From NCBI GenBank assembly GCA_902600475.1, contig CACKJM010000013.1, positions 1-36,504 on the forward strand: 36,504 nucleotides of DNA, written 5' to 3'. The translations under genes were made by a program, and so were the position numbers. The stretch is from an uncultured Prochlorococcus sp. Its GTDB lineage: Bacteria > Cyanobacteriota > Cyanobacteriia > PCC-6307 > Cyanobiaceae. Shown in pieces: positions 20,967 to 30,530 of this stretch (position 1 is its first letter; every line of letters begins with the position of its first letter). The notes below the pieces were generated by a model, which made no database searches, was not told where the DNA came from, and worked only from the letters and a program-made list of their open reading frames with translations.

Positions 20967-22948
20967 GATGTTACAGCAGATCTTCTTCTTCTTGTTCTAC
21001 CTTCAAATGAATCTTCTGTAGCAGTCTCAGCTGATGGATTCTGTGAAACTTTTTGACTTTTTTGGGTATTTTGTGGGTTATTTGAACTATTCGGATGATT
21101 ATTGTTTGGTTTCTTATGGAAATTATTATTATTTCTATTTCTATTGGAGAAATTTTGCTCTTCGGTAATCTTTGGAATATAAGCACGAGTTCCACTTGGA
21201 GCAGGTTGAACTAAACACAAAATAAGTGGTTCAACTTGTAATTCTCTTCTCATTCTTCTCGATAAACCATTTTCAATTTCTCTTTGTACACCAATCCAAT
21301 CTACCTCAAAATTATTAGGCCCAGTTTGTCTGGATAATTGTTTCCATCTATTTTCTAAGACCCAGCTTATTTCTCGTTCTGTCCACATAGACATTTTTCT
21401 TGGCTCTGCAGTAGTAACAACTCCTCTTAAATTAACTCTAGGAGGCGCAACCATCTTCCCATCTGTACTAATAGGAGCTAAAACAGTTACTACTCCATCC
21501 CCAGCTAATTGTTGCCTTTCCTTTAATACTCGAGCATCTACTATCCCATTTCGTGAGTTATCAAGCAGTTCAACACCAGCTTTTACAGGGTCACCCTTTT
21601 GAATAGAATTAGGTGTTAACTCAACTACATCTCCATTTTCAATAATTAAGATATTGTCCTTTGGAACTCCCATAGTTTGTGCACTCTTCCCATGACAAAC
21701 AAGCATTCTATGTTCTCCATGAACAGGAACAAAAAACTTAGGTTTTGCGAGTGCCAACATTAACTTTTGATCTTCTTGAAAACCATGACCAGAAACATGA
21801 ATATTTTCACCCTTTCCATAAACAACCTTTGCTCCGAGTTTCATTAATCTATCTATTGTATTAACAACAGAAATAGTATTACCAGGAATTGGGCTGGCTG
21901 AAAATATTACAGTATCAGTAGTTTTAAGACGAACATGCTGATGTTCGCCACGAGAGATTCTGCTTAACGCTGCTAGGGGTTCTCCTTGACTACCCGTCAT
22001 TAATAATAAGGTCTCCCTATCTGGCAAATCTCTAATTTGCTTAATAGGAACAAACAAATCATCTGGGCATTTCATATAACCAATATCTCTTGCCTTAGCA
22101 ATAACATTTATCATCGATCTACCTAACAAACCGACCTTTCTTCCATGTTTCATGGCCAATTCTAAGATCATAGTCACTCTATGCACAGAACTAGCAAAAG
22201 TGGTAAGGATAACTCGTTCTTTTGCCTCTGCAATATGTTTTTCTAAAGAGGGATAGATAGTCTTCTCAGAAGGACAAAAACCTGGAACTTCGGCGTTAGT
22301 AGAATCACTGAACATACATAAAACACCCTTCTCTCCGTAATGCACCATTCTTTCAATATCAAATTGCTCTCCATCTACTGGCATATGATCAAACTTAAAA
22401 TCTCCCGTGAAAATAATTGTGCCAACAGGTGTTGTAACTGCTAAAGAAAAGCTATCGCAAATAGAATGGGTATTTCGAATAAATTCAACAGAAAAATGTT
22501 GTCCTACTTTTACAACATCTCTTGGATTTACTGTCTGTATAGTTGTTCTATCAGAAACCCCTGCTTCCTCCATTTTTCCTCTAAGCATTGACATTGCCAG
22601 TCTTGGGCCATAAATAATGGGAATATTAAAATGCTTTAGATGATGAGAAATACCTCCAATATGATCTTCATGCCCGTGAGTGACAATCATTCCTTTTATT
22701 CTTCTCTGATTTTCTTTTAAAAAAGTTGTATCGGGCATAACAACATTTACGCCATGCATACCATCAGATGGGAAAGCTAGGCCAGCATCAACAAGCATTA
22801 ATTCATCACCATATTCAAAAACGCAAGTGTTTTTTCCTATTTCATGTAGTCCTCCAAGAGGTATTACTCGTAGAGCTGGCGTATTATTTTTAGATCTAGA
22901 TGAATCATGATTAGATCTATTTACAGTTGAATTTGTACTTGATTGCAT
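20963..22948 (-). CDS. rnj: Ribonuclease J
   Basis: RNase J is a metallo-beta-lactamase/beta-CASP ribonuclease with endo- and 5'-exonuclease activity in RNA decay and processing. The 661-residue protein has the metal motif HGHEDHIGG at 91-99 (His91, His93, Asp95, His96), TGDFKFDHMPVDG, a beta-CASP domain with TTFASSVHRV and MTGSQGEPLAALSRISRGEH, and VSGHGFQEDQKLMLALAKPKFFVPVHGEHRML. A C-terminal RNase J domain follows. The last 60 residues are low complexity, very rich in Asn, and end in a basic RTRRRR-type tail. It follows dapA after about 80 bases; asd-dapA-rnj may be one unit. Confidence 0.96.
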   Translation of the reverse strand: MQSSTNSTVNRSNHDSSRSKNNTPALRVIPLGGLHEIGKNTCVFEYGDELMLVDAGLAFPSDGMHGVNVVMPDTTFLKENQRRIKGMIVTHGHEDHIGGISHHLKHFNIPIIYGPRLAMSMLRGKMEEAGVSDRTTIQTVNPRDVVKVGQHFSVEFIRNTHSICDSFSLAVTTPVGTIIFTGDFKFDHMPVDGEQFDIERMVHYGEKGVLCMFSDSTNAEVPGFCPSEKTIYPSLEKHIAEAKERVILTTFASSVHRVTMILELAMKHGRKVGLLGRSMINVIAKARDIGYMKCPDDLFVPIKQIRDLPDRETLLLMTGSQGEPLAALSRISRGEHQHVRLKTTDTVIFSASPIPGNTISVVNTIDRLMKLGAKVVYGKGENIHVSGHGFQEDQKLMLALAKPKFFVPVHGEHRMLVCHGKSAQTMGVPKDNILIIENGDVVELTPNSIQKGDPVKAGVELLDNSRNGIVDARVLKERQQLAGDGVVTVLAPISTDGKMVAPPRVNLRGVVTTAEPRKMSMWTEREISWVLENRWKQLSRQTGPNNFEVDWIGVQREIENGLSRRMRRELQVEPLILCLVQPAPSGTRAYIPKITEEQNFSNRNRNNNNFHKKPNNNHPNSSNNPQNTQKSQKVSQNPSAETATEDSFEGRTRRRRSAVTS

Positions 22949-23028
22949 AATTTTGAAATTTATGAAGGCCTGCTTGTAATCAAATAAGTTTTATTTAAAT
23001 TTAATTATCAAGTTAAATATAATCCCTT

Positions 23029-23931
23029 TTATAAGGAATTCAGGATAAAAGATAGTTGCTTTTTCATGTCATTGCTTAAAGGTGACAAAGGACTTCTAGG
23101 ATTACCTACATCCCATCCCGATAACTCCAAAGCAGCCTTAATTGGGATTGGATTAGTAGTCATAAAGAGTGCTTTGAAAAGAGGTTGAAGTTTTTCATGA
23201 ATAGCAAGAGCATTGGAAACCTTTCCACTTTGAAAAGAATGAATCATCTCTTTCAATTGCAAACCAACTAAATGGCTTGCAACACTTACTACTCCTACAG
23301 CACCTACAGATAACATTGGAAGCAACAATGAATCGTCGCCACTATATACAGAGAGTTCGGAGCCACAAATAGCTCTTAGTTCTGTTACTTCTTCTATTCT
23401 ACCGCTTGCAGCTTTAATACTGAGAATATTTGAGAAATCCATAAGTTTCTTCACAGTATCAGGTAATAAATTGCATCCAGTCCTGCCAGGAATGTTGTAG
23501 AGCATAAGAGGCAAATCCTTTGCAGATTTAGCAATAGAACTGAAATGTTTATAAAGACCTTCTTGAGGCGGCTTATTGTAATAAGGAACAACCACCAAAG
23601 CTCCGTCTGCTCCAGAGTCGTAAGCTTTTTTTGTAGCTTCCACAGCTTCGCTTGTAGAATTACTACCAGTGCCAACTATTACTTTACAGCTTGCATCCAA
23701 AGATCCTTTTACCGCAATAAATAAATCATGCTGTTCCGCCCATGAAAGAGTCGGAGATTCTCCAGTAGTACCGCATAACACAATTCCATCGGAACCGTTC
23801 TCAAAAAGATAATTTGAAAGTTTTATAGCTAGTTCATAATCTACATCTCCATTCTCAGTGAATGGAGTAACCATTGCAGTCAATATTCTTCCAAATAGTG
23901 GATTATTACACTCAGTTTTGTCTGTAATCAT
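23029..23931 (-). CDS. dapA: 4-hydroxy-tetrahydrodipicolinate synthase
   Basis: DapA condenses pyruvate with aspartate semialdehyde, the first committed step to diaminopimelate (peptidoglycan) and lysine. The 300-residue TIM barrel has GTTGESPT (54-61), [17 protein letters not shown], the catalytic Tyr145 in LYNIPGRTG, and the Schiff-base Lys173 in [22 protein letters not shown] follows. The ATG overlaps the asd TGA by 4 bases, so it is coupled to the enzyme that makes its substrate. Length and all catalytic residues are normal. Confidence 0.98.
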   Translation of the reverse strand: MITDKTECNNPLFGRILTAMVTPFTENGDVDYELAIKLSNYLFENGSDGIVLCGTTGESPTLSWAEQHDLFIAVKGSLDASCKVIVGTGSNSTSEAVEATKKAYDSGADGALVVVPYYNKPPQEGLYKHFSSIAKSAKDLPLMLYNIPGRTGCNLLPDTVKKLMDFSNILSIKAASGRIEEVTELRAICGSELSVYSGDDSLLLPMLSVGAVGVVSVASHLVGLQLKEMIHSFQSGKVSNALAIHEKLQPLFKALFMTTNPIPIKAALELSGWDVGNPRSPLSPLSNDMKKQLSFILNSL

Positions 23932-24959
23932 TTTTTTGGAATTAATAACTCAGCTATTTGAACAGCATTCAAAGCTGCTCCTTTTCTTATTTGATCTCCA
24001 CATAACCATAATTCTAATCCATGAGGCTGACTTATATCAGTTCTTAGCCTGCCAACAGCAACATTATCCCTTCCCATAACGTCATTTGGCATAGGAAATC
24101 TATTATTTTTGTAATCCTCAATAACTTCAATTCCAGGAGATTTTTTTAATTCTTCAAGAGCATCTTTAGGCTCAACTACATCGGCAAATTCAATATTGAT
24201 CGATTCAGAATGTGCTCTCAGTACTGGGACTCGAACACATGTAGCAGAGAGCTTTAAATCAGCAATATTTAATATTTTCCTTGTCTCATTAACCATTTTC
24301 ATCTCTTCTTCGCAGTAATTATTTGAAAGCATAGGGGAATTATGTAAAAACAAATTAAAAGCAAGAGAGTATGGCAAAACTTCACTTTTTTGAGGATTTC
24401 CTTTGAGATATTGTTCAGTTAAAAGTTTTAGTTCCTCCATCGCCAGTTGGCCTGCACCACTGACAGATTGATATGTTGAGACAATAACTCTTTGAATAGT
24501 CGAAATTTTGTTTAATGGAGCTAAAACTAATGTCAACAAAATAGTAGTGCAGTTTGGATTCGCTATTACCCCATCATGATTAAGTACGTCACTAGCATTA
24601 ACTTCAGGGACTATAAGAGGAACGTTCTTATCTAATCTGAAAGCACTTGAATTATCTATCAGTAAAGCATTTTGATCAATAATGGTAGACAACCATTTTT
24701 TTGAAATACTTCCGCCAGCTGAAGCCAAAACTAAATCAAGATTCTTAAATTCTTCCTTAGTTGTTTTTTTTGTAACTAATTCTTCATCTTTCCAAATAAT
24801 TTTTTTTCCTTCTGACCGCTCTGATGAAAGCAAGACCAATTCTGATATTGGGAAATCACGTTGTTCAAGAATTTTTAACAATTCAGATCCCACAGCACCT
24901 GAAGAACCTAAAACAGCAACTTTTAATGGCCTATTAGGCAAATACGGAGATTGTCTCAC
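23928..24959 (-). CDS. asd: Aspartate-semialdehyde dehydrogenase
   Basis: Asd reduces aspartyl phosphate to aspartate semialdehyde with NADPH, linking LysC to DapA. The 343-residue protein has the NADP loop [14 protein letters not shown] (18-31), [17 protein letters not shown], and the catalytic Cys137 in [20 protein letters not shown] and the histidine region [15 protein letters not shown] follow. The start is GTG at 24959: a TAA lies two codons upstream in frame, and the first 60 residues contain no other Met, so this start is effectively forced. It is directly upstream of dapA with a 4-base overlap and diverges from tig. Confidence 0.97.
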   Translation of the reverse strand: MRQSPYLPNRPLKVAVLGSSGAVGSELLKILEQRDFPISELVLLSSERSEGKKIIWKDEELVTKKTTKEEFKNLDLVLASAGGSISKKWLSTIIDQNALLIDNSSAFRLDKNVPLIVPEVNASDVLNHDGVIANPNCTTILLTLVLAPLNKISTIQRVIVSTYQSVSGAGQLAMEELKLLTEQYLKGNPQKSEVLPYSLAFNLFLHNSPMLSNNYCEEEMKMVNETRKILNIADLKLSATCVRVPVLRAHSESINIEFADVVEPKDALEELKKSPGIEVIEDYKNNRFPMPNDVMGRDNVAVGRLRTDISQPHGLELWLCGDQIRKGAALNAVQIAELLIPKK

Positions 24960-25030
24960 ACTTTAAAATGATTTTTATAAATAGATTGACTATTTTTTTT
25001 ACTTTATCAAAAAATTAACTTTCAAGGAAA

Positions 25031-25043
25031 TCACATAATGTGA
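25031..25043. promoter_or_regulatory. Perfect palindrome TCACATAATGTGA between asd and tig
   Basis: The 13-base sequence TCACATAATGTGA is an exact inverted repeat (6+1+6) lying 41 bases before the tig ATG and 72 bases before the asd GTG. It holds the half-sites of a CRP-like operator but in the opposite order (TCACA then TGTGA), so it is not a CRP site. The inner CATAAT could double as a -10 for tig. Operator or promoter function is inference from symmetry and position. Confidence 0.3.
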
Positions 25044-25083
25044 AATAATTAAGATTCGGCTCAAAGTAATAACTTAGAAAAAC

Positions 25084-26526
25084 ATGGCTAAAGATGCACT
25101 AATAGTCAAAACAACTCCTCTGCCTCAAAGTAGAATTTCATTCGAATTAGAAATACCATCTGAGACATGCAAAACGTGTGTAAATGAAACAATCAGTTCT
25201 ATCAGTCGTTCGGCTAAAATTCCGGGATTTAGAATTGGTAAAATTCCCAAACAAGTCTTAATCCAAAGGATTGGTATAACACAATTACATGCTTCTGCTC
25301 TGGAAAAAATTATTGATAAATCATGGCAAGAAGCGTTAAAAATAAAATCTATAGAGCCACTAAGTGAGCCAGAATTAGTAGATGGATTTGAATCTTTACT
25401 TGCAAAGTTTAGTCCTGAAAAATCACTTAAGGTTACTCTTCAAACTGATGTTGCCCCAGAATTAAAACTTAAAAAATCCAAAGGACTAAGTGTTGAAATT
25501 TCAAAAACAAAGTTTGATCCTAAGTCAATAGATGAAGCGCTGGAAAAATCTAGAAATCAGTTTGCAAACATTATTCCAGTTACTAATAGAGCGGCAAAAT
25601 TAGGAGATATTGCTGTAGTTAGTTTCAAAGGAAAATATAAAGATTCTGGTAAAGATATTGATGGTGGAACAAGTGAATCAATGGATCTTGAGTTAGAAAA
25701 GAACAAAATGATTCCCGGTTTCGTTGAGGGAATCGTAAAGATGAAAATTGGTGATACTAAAACACTTAACCTTAAATTTCCTGAAGATTATTCTCATGAG
25801 GATTCAAGAGGCAAAGAGGCAATCTTTGAAGTAAATCTAAAGGATCTTAAGGAAAAAGAATTGCCTGAACTTAATGACGATTTTGCAAAACAGTCTGGCA
25901 ACAAAGAATCGTTAAAAGAGTTAAAGAAAGATATTGAAAAGCAACTTAAGGATAATTTTGAAAAAACTCAAAAAGATATCAAAATTGAAGCTTTACTAGA
26001 TGCCTTAACAAACGAATTGGTTGCTGAAATTCCAAAATCTATGATTGATATAGAAGTGAGAAATAATATTGAACAAACCGCTCAAAGATTTGCTCAGCAA
26101 GGTCTTGATGTTAAATCTACTTTCACTCCGGAATTAGTTAAGTCATTAGCAGAGTCCACAAGGCCTCAGGCTGAAAAAAATGTTCAAAGAAATTTAGCTT
26201 TAAAAGCATTAGCTGAAACAGAAAACATAAAAGTTGAGAAAGATGAAATTGATTTAAAAATTAAAGATTATGAAGATGCAATCTCTCAATCTTCAAAACA
26301 AATAGATATTAAAAAATTAACAGAAGTAATTAGTAACGATTTACTCAAAGAAAAATTAATAATTTGGCTTGAAGAAAATTCTGAAGTAAAAGAAAAAACT
26401 ACAAAAACTTCTAAAGCTACAAAAACCTCCAAAACATCAAAAGCCGCAAAAACTGCGACTAAAACTACAAAAACCACAGGTACTACAAAAACTACAAAAA
26501 CTCAAAATAAAAAAGAAAAAAAATAA
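25084..26526 (+). CDS. tig: Trigger factor
   Basis: Trigger factor is the ribosome-bound chaperone that meets nascent chains at the exit tunnel. The N-terminal ribosome-binding domain carries a signature variant in AKIPGFRIGKIPKQVLIQRIG (residues about 43-63). The PPIase domain (about 155-245) has GDIAVVSFKGKYKDSG, MIPGFVEGIVKMKIGDTKTL and FPEDYSHEDSRGKEAIFEV. The helical C-terminal chaperone domain follows, to about 430. The last 45 residues are a Thr/Lys repeat tail encoded by near-tandem DNA repeats. At 480 residues it is slightly longer than E. coli (432) mainly through this tail. It heads tig-clpP-clpX-dnaX. Confidence 0.96.
   Translation: MAKDALIVKTTPLPQSRISFELEIPSETCKTCVNETISSISRSAKIPGFRIGKIPKQVLIQRIGITQLHASALEKIIDKSWQEALKIKSIEPLSEPELVDGFESLLAKFSPEKSLKVTLQTDVAPELKLKKSKGLSVEISKTKFDPKSIDEALEKSRNQFANIIPVTNRAAKLGDIAVVSFKGKYKDSGKDIDGGTSESMDLELEKNKMIPGFVEGIVKMKIGDTKTLNLKFPEDYSHEDSRGKEAIFEVNLKDLKEKELPELNDDFAKQSGNKESLKELKKDIEKQLKDNFEKTQKDIKIEALLDALTNELVAEIPKSMIDIEVRNNIEQTAQRFAQQGLDVKSTFTPELVKSLAESTRPQAEKNVQRNLALKALAETENIKVEKDEIDLKIKDYEDAISQSSKQIDIKKLTEVISNDLLKEKLIIWLEENSEVKEKTTKTSKATKTSKTSKAAKTATKTTKTTGTTKTTKTQNKKEKK
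26398..26502 (+). repeat. Short degenerate repeats encoding the trigger factor Thr/Lys tail
   Basis: The 10-mer CTACAAAAAC occurs exactly five times, starting at 26399, 26417, 26465, 26483 and 26492, with degenerate copies between. All spacings are multiples of 3, so the frame is kept and the copies encode variations of Thr-Thr-Lys-Thr and Thr-Ser-Lys. This looks like a slippage-prone in-frame minisatellite that could vary in length between strains. Confidence 0.65.
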
Positions 26527-26591
26527 TTTATGAAATTTCCTACTAATTAAACAAAAACCCCCTAAATTATTTATAAGACGAAAACTAATTT

Positions 26592-27236
26592 GTGAACTCA
26601 GAAAAAAAACACTTAATCCAAAGCTCAATAAGTTCTTACGAAAGTAATCATAAAACTATTGCCGCTGTTCCCACCGTTATAGAACAATCAGGTAGAGGAG
26701 AAAGAGCTTTTGATATATATTCAAGATTATTGAGGGAAAGAATAATTTTTTTAGGTACTGGAATTAATGATCAAGTATCTGACTCCCTTGTTGCACAATT
26801 ATTATTTCTTGAAGCTGAAGATCCCGAAAAAGACATACAAATATATATCAATTCTCCTGGAGGCTCAGTAACTGCAGGAATGGCCATATACGATACTATG
26901 CAACAAATATCCCCTGATGTAGTGACAATATGCTTTGGAGTAGCGGCAAGTATGGGGGCATTTCTACTGTCTGGAGGAGCAAAAGGGAAAAGATTGGCTT
27001 TACCTAATTCTAGGATTATGATTCATCAACCTCTTGGAGGTGCACAAGGTCAAGCAGTAGAGATTGAAATACAAGCTAAAGAAATACTTTTTCTCAAGAA
27101 AACATTAAATTCGCTTTTAGCAGAACATACTGGTCAACCTTTAGAAAAAATTAATGAAGATACAGAAAGAGATTACTTTTTATCCCCCTCAGAAGCAGTC
27201 GAATATGGATTAATTGATAAAGTTATCAAAAAGTGA
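26592..27236 (+). CDS. clpP: ATP-dependent Clp protease proteolytic subunit
   Basis: ClpP forms the 14-subunit serine protease chamber that degrades proteins fed by ClpX or ClpC. The catalytic triad is Ser120 ([15 protein letters not shown]), His145 ([13 protein letters not shown]) and Asp194 (EDTERDYF). The protein has 214 residues including a polar N-terminal propeptide-like stretch of about 20-25. The start is GTG at 26592. Placement directly before clpX marks this as the ClpX-partner paralogue, often called clpP2 in cyanobacteria, which carry several clpP genes. It lies 65 bases after tig and 105 before clpX. Confidence 0.96.
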   Translation: MNSEKKHLIQSSISSYESNHKTIAAVPTVIEQSGRGERAFDIYSRLLRERIIFLGTGINDQVSDSLVAQLLFLEAEDPEKDIQIYINSPGGSVTAGMAIYDTMQQISPDVVTICFGVAASMGAFLLSGGAKGKRLALPNSRIMIHQPLGGAQGQAVEIEIQAKEILFLKKTLNSLLAEHTGQPLEKINEDTERDYFLSPSEAVEYGLIDKVIKK

Positions 27237-27341
27237 CAAGGAATACTGATTTTTTAAGAATATGATGACGAATCGATATTTATAAGCAATCCTAGTGAAT
27301 AGGGAATATTTAACACCTTTCACTTTCAAAACTTATAATCG

Positions 27342-28709
27342 ATGGCTAAATTCGACGCCCATCTTAAATGTTCATTTTGCGGGAAATCACAAGACCAAGT
27401 AAGAAAGCTTATTGCTGGTCCTGGGGTTTATATCTGTGATGAGTGCATAGACCTTTGTAATGAAATTCTCGATGAGGAACTACTTGATAATCAAACGAAC
27501 ACAAACAACTCTCCACAAGTAAAAAAGAAATTACCAAATGATAACCCAAAAAAATCTGTTCCTTTAGAATTAACATCAATTCCTAAGCCATTAGAAATTA
27601 AAAGTTTTCTAGATAATCAAGTTGTTGGACAAGAATCTGCAAAAAAAATATTATCAGTAGCCGTATACAATCACTACAAGCGATTAGCTTGGAAAGTTAA
27701 AGAAGAGAGTAAAAATAGCAATTCAACTGATTCACAAGCAACTAAATTACAAAAATCAAATATTTTACTCATAGGCCCGACTGGAAGTGGAAAAACATTA
27801 CTGGCGCAAACTTTAGCAGAGTTTCTAGATGTTCCTTTTGCAGTAGCTGATGCAACTACTTTGACAGAAGCTGGATATGTTGGGGAAGATGTTGAAAACA
27901 TACTTTTAAGACTTCTACAGAAATCAGAAATGAATGTAGAACTAGCTCAAAAAGGAATTATTTATATTGATGAAATAGATAAAATTGCAAGAAAAAGCGA
28001 AAACCCTTCAATTACTAGAGATGTCTCTGGTGAAGGGGTACAGCAAGCATTATTAAAAATGCTTGAAGGAACAATTGCTAATGTGCCACCTCAAGGCGGA
28101 AGAAAACATCCCTATCATGACTGCATCCAAATTGATACGAGTCAAATTCTATTTATTTGCGGGGGAGCTTTTATAGGTTTAGAGGATATCGTTCAAAAGC
28201 GTATGGGTAAACACTCTATAGGATTTACCACTAATTCAGATCAAAATAAAGTTGATTCAAAAAAAATAGTAGATCCAAGAGATTCCCTGAAAAATCTAGA
28301 ATTAGATGACTTAGTGAAATATGGCCTAATTCCAGAATTTATTGGAAGAATTCCAGTTTGTGCTGTATTAGATCGTTTAACAAAAGAAACTTTAGAATCT
28401 ATTTTGACTCAACCAAGAGATGCATTAGTAAAGCAATTCAAAACTTTACTAAGTATGGATAATGTTGAATTATCATTTGAACCTGATTCTGTCGAAGCGA
28501 TAGCAAATGAAGCATACAAAAGAAAAACAGGTGCAAGAGCATTAAGATCAATAATTGAAGAGCTAATGCTAGATATAATGTATACTTTGCCTTCTGAAGA
28601 AAATGTAAAAGAATTCACAATTACGAAAAAAATGGTAGATAATTTATTCTCATCTAAAATTGTTAAACTACCTTCAGGATCAAAAAGAATTATTAAAGAG
28701 TCTGCATAA
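27342..28709 (+). CDS. clpX: ClpX ATPase (substrate-unfolding subunit of ClpXP)
   Basis: ClpX recognises, unfolds and feeds substrates to ClpP. The N-terminal zinc finger has Cys10, Cys13, Cys32 and Cys35 (CSFC and CDEC). A Lys/Asn-rich linker (about 45-80) leads to the AAA+ domain with Walker A GPTGSGKT (145-152), the GYVGEDVE pore loop and Walker [34 protein letters not shown] and [13 protein letters not shown] (sensor 2) follow. At 455 residues it is slightly longer than E. coli (424), from the linker and a loop around 120-140. The start is ATG. It is followed by dnaX after 56 bases. Confidence 0.98.
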   Translation: MAKFDAHLKCSFCGKSQDQVRKLIAGPGVYICDECIDLCNEILDEELLDNQTNTNNSPQVKKKLPNDNPKKSVPLELTSIPKPLEIKSFLDNQVVGQESAKKILSVAVYNHYKRLAWKVKEESKNSNSTDSQATKLQKSNILLIGPTGSGKTLLAQTLAEFLDVPFAVADATTLTEAGYVGEDVENILLRLLQKSEMNVELAQKGIIYIDEIDKIARKSENPSITRDVSGEGVQQALLKMLEGTIANVPPQGGRKHPYHDCIQIDTSQILFICGGAFIGLEDIVQKRMGKHSIGFTTNSDQNKVDSKKIVDPRDSLKNLELDDLVKYGLIPEFIGRIPVCAVLDRLTKETLESILTQPRDALVKQFKTLLSMDNVELSFEPDSVEAIANEAYKRKTGARALRSIIEELMLDIMYTLPSEENVKEFTITKKMVDNLFSSKIVKLPSGSKRIIKESA

Positions 28710-28765
28710 AATAAAAGTTTAATTTTTTAATTGAATCCCGAATTTTTCTAATTAATGAAAAATAA

Positions 28766-30529
28766 ATGCCAAATATACATAAACCTTTTCATCAAAAATA
28801 TAGACCAAACAACTTAGACGAACTAGTTGGGCAAAAATTTATATCTATTACACTCAAACAAGCACTATTAACAAAAAAAATTGCTCCTGCGTATCTTTTT
28901 AATGGTCCAAGAGGCACTGGAAAAACATCAAGTGCAAGAATATTTGCAAAATCTCTAAATTGCCAGGCATCCGACCAACCTACGATAACTCCTTGTTGTA
29001 AATGTGACTTATGTAGACAAATTACAGATGGGGGCGCTCTAGATATTATCGAGATTGATGCAGCATCAAATACAGGAGTAGAAAATATAAGAGACATTAT
29101 AGAAAGAGCGAGATTTGCACCTACTCAAGCGAGATGGAAAGTATATGTTATTGATGAATGTCATATGCTTTCAACGGCAGCTTCAAATGCTTTACTAAAA
29201 ACTATTGAAGAACCGCCCTCGAGAGTTGTATTTATCCTTGCGACGACAAATCCTGAGAGAGTATTAAATACAATAAAAAGTAGATGCCAAAAGTTTGATT
29301 TTAGAAGAATAAGCCCTAGTGATATTTTTCAACATTTATCAGTAATCGCGGAAAAAGAATCCATTGAGTACGAAGTTCAGGCGTTAAAAATGATTGCAAA
29401 AAGATCTAATGGAGGTATGAGAGATGCACAAAGCCTCCTTGAACAATTGAATCTTTTACCAGAAGGAATAACAATTGATAATATCCAAAACCTCCTAGGA
29501 GAAGTATCAGAAAGTGAATTGACAAATCTGATTAAATCATTGGTTGAGAATAATCCAGAGTCATTAATTATCAGCTGCAACAAATTATATGATGCAGGAA
29601 ACGAACCTCTTCAAATAATTATCGGATTATTGAATATAACAAGAGATCTACTATTACACACTACAAATAATGAATATTCAGATCTTTATTATACGTCTGA
29701 TGAATTTCGAGATGAATTGAATAAAATCTCAAAAACAATAAATAAATCAACAATAATTAATTGGCATAATAATCTGAGAAATATTGAATATCAAATCAAA
29801 ACAAGTGATAATCCAAGGCTTTGGTTTGAAATACATTTAACTGGCCTTCTAGGTAATCAAGAGATAAATAGTTTTGAAAATAAGCAAGAAAGTAAAAATA
29901 ATACGACTGAGGAGAAGCCTGAAAGTAGAAAAAACATTGCAAGTTTTAATAAAGAAAATATTTCTAATGAAATTCAAGAACCAAGTATCAAAAAAAAGAT
30001 AACTCGCGAGGAATTGATCGAAACAAAAGACGAAAAATTAGAAAAATTTGATGTTCTTGAAAAAGAAGGTATTGAAAATATTTCTGACAATAACCAAAAT
30101 AATCCTGGATCAAATGATTTAAAAGATAAATGGGAATTAATTCTTTCTAAATTAGAGTTACCATCAACAAGAATGTTACTTTCGCAACAAGCCGAACTTG
30201 AAAGTTTTGATTCGGAAAAAATCACAATTGCATTATCGCCGAACTGGGAAAATATGATTAAAAGCAGAAAAGTTATAATTGAAAATACTGTAAAAAAGAT
30301 ATTTGGAGATGGAATAATACTTAATTTTTCAACCAAGAAATTAAATAAAAGTAACCAAATAAACACTCCAGAAATAACCCAAAATGAAATAAATAATTTC
30401 CGACCAATAAAAAAAATAGAACCAAAAACTAATTCTTCATCAAAAATATCTAAGGAGGAAACTTATGATGATAGTTCAAAAAACTTAGCAAATTTTTTTA
30501 ATGGAGAAATTATAGACCTTGATGAATAA
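28766..30529 (+). CDS. dnaX: DNA polymerase III tau/gamma subunit
   Basis: DnaX is the motor of the clamp loader. Domain I has Walker A GPRGTGKT (47-54), a four-Cys zinc site (Cys66, Cys77 or 78, Cys80, Cys83) and Walker B VIDECH (128-133). Sensor 1 (ATTNPERV) and the SRC arginine-finger motif (KSRCQ) follow. Domains II-III run to about 370. A charged Glu/Lys/Asn linker (375-450) leads to a C-terminal domain (KWELILSKLELPSTRMLLSQQ onward) of the tau type. An in-phase A AAA AAG heptamer at 29992-29998 lies in the linker; a -1 shift there would end at a TGA (30049-30051) and give a 428-residue gamma-like form. The dnaX stop and the opposing GT2 stop are 1 base apart. Confidence 0.96.
   Translation: MPNIHKPFHQKYRPNNLDELVGQKFISITLKQALLTKKIAPAYLFNGPRGTGKTSSARIFAKSLNCQASDQPTITPCCKCDLCRQITDGGALDIIEIDAASNTGVENIRDIIERARFAPTQARWKVYVIDECHMLSTAASNALLKTIEEPPSRVVFILATTNPERVLNTIKSRCQKFDFRRISPSDIFQHLSVIAEKESIEYEVQALKMIAKRSNGGMRDAQSLLEQLNLLPEGITIDNIQNLLGEVSESELTNLIKSLVENNPESLIISCNKLYDAGNEPLQIIIGLLNITRDLLLHTTNNEYSDLYYTSDEFRDELNKISKTINKSTIINWHNNLRNIEYQIKTSDNPRLWFEIHLTGLLGNQEINSFENKQESKNNTTEEKPESRKNIASFNKENISNEIQEPSIKKKITREELIETKDEKLEKFDVLEKEGIENISDNNQNNPGSNDLKDKWELILSKLELPSTRMLLSQQAELESFDSEKITIALSPNWENMIKSRKVIIENTVKKIFGDGIILNFSTKKLNKSNQINTPEITQNEINNFRPIKKIEPKTNSSSKISKEETYDDSSKNLANFFNGEIIDLDE
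29992..29998 (+). promoter_or_regulatory. Possible -1 frameshift heptamer in dnaX
   Basis: A AAA AAG, with zero-frame codons AAA (29993-29995) and AAG (29996-29998), is the same heptamer and phase used for programmed frameshifting in E. coli dnaX. It is part of an A8G run (29990-29998). The -1 frame continues for 17 sense codons to TGA at 30049-30051. I see no strong Shine-Dalgarno stimulator upstream and only a loopless CTCGCGAG palindrome downstream. Slippage by RNA polymerase on A8 is an alternative. Sequence evidence only. Confidence 0.35.
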
Positions 30530-30530
30530 A

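Noticed and set aside
20971..21195. 74-codon frame in another phase at the rnj 3' end
   Set aside because: Ile/Lys/Glu-rich translation of the Asn-repeat DNA in a shifted frame; a composition artefact.
27334..27339. TATAAT directly before the clpX ATG
   Set aside because: RNA would start after the ATG, so it cannot serve this start; probably chance in A/T-rich DNA.
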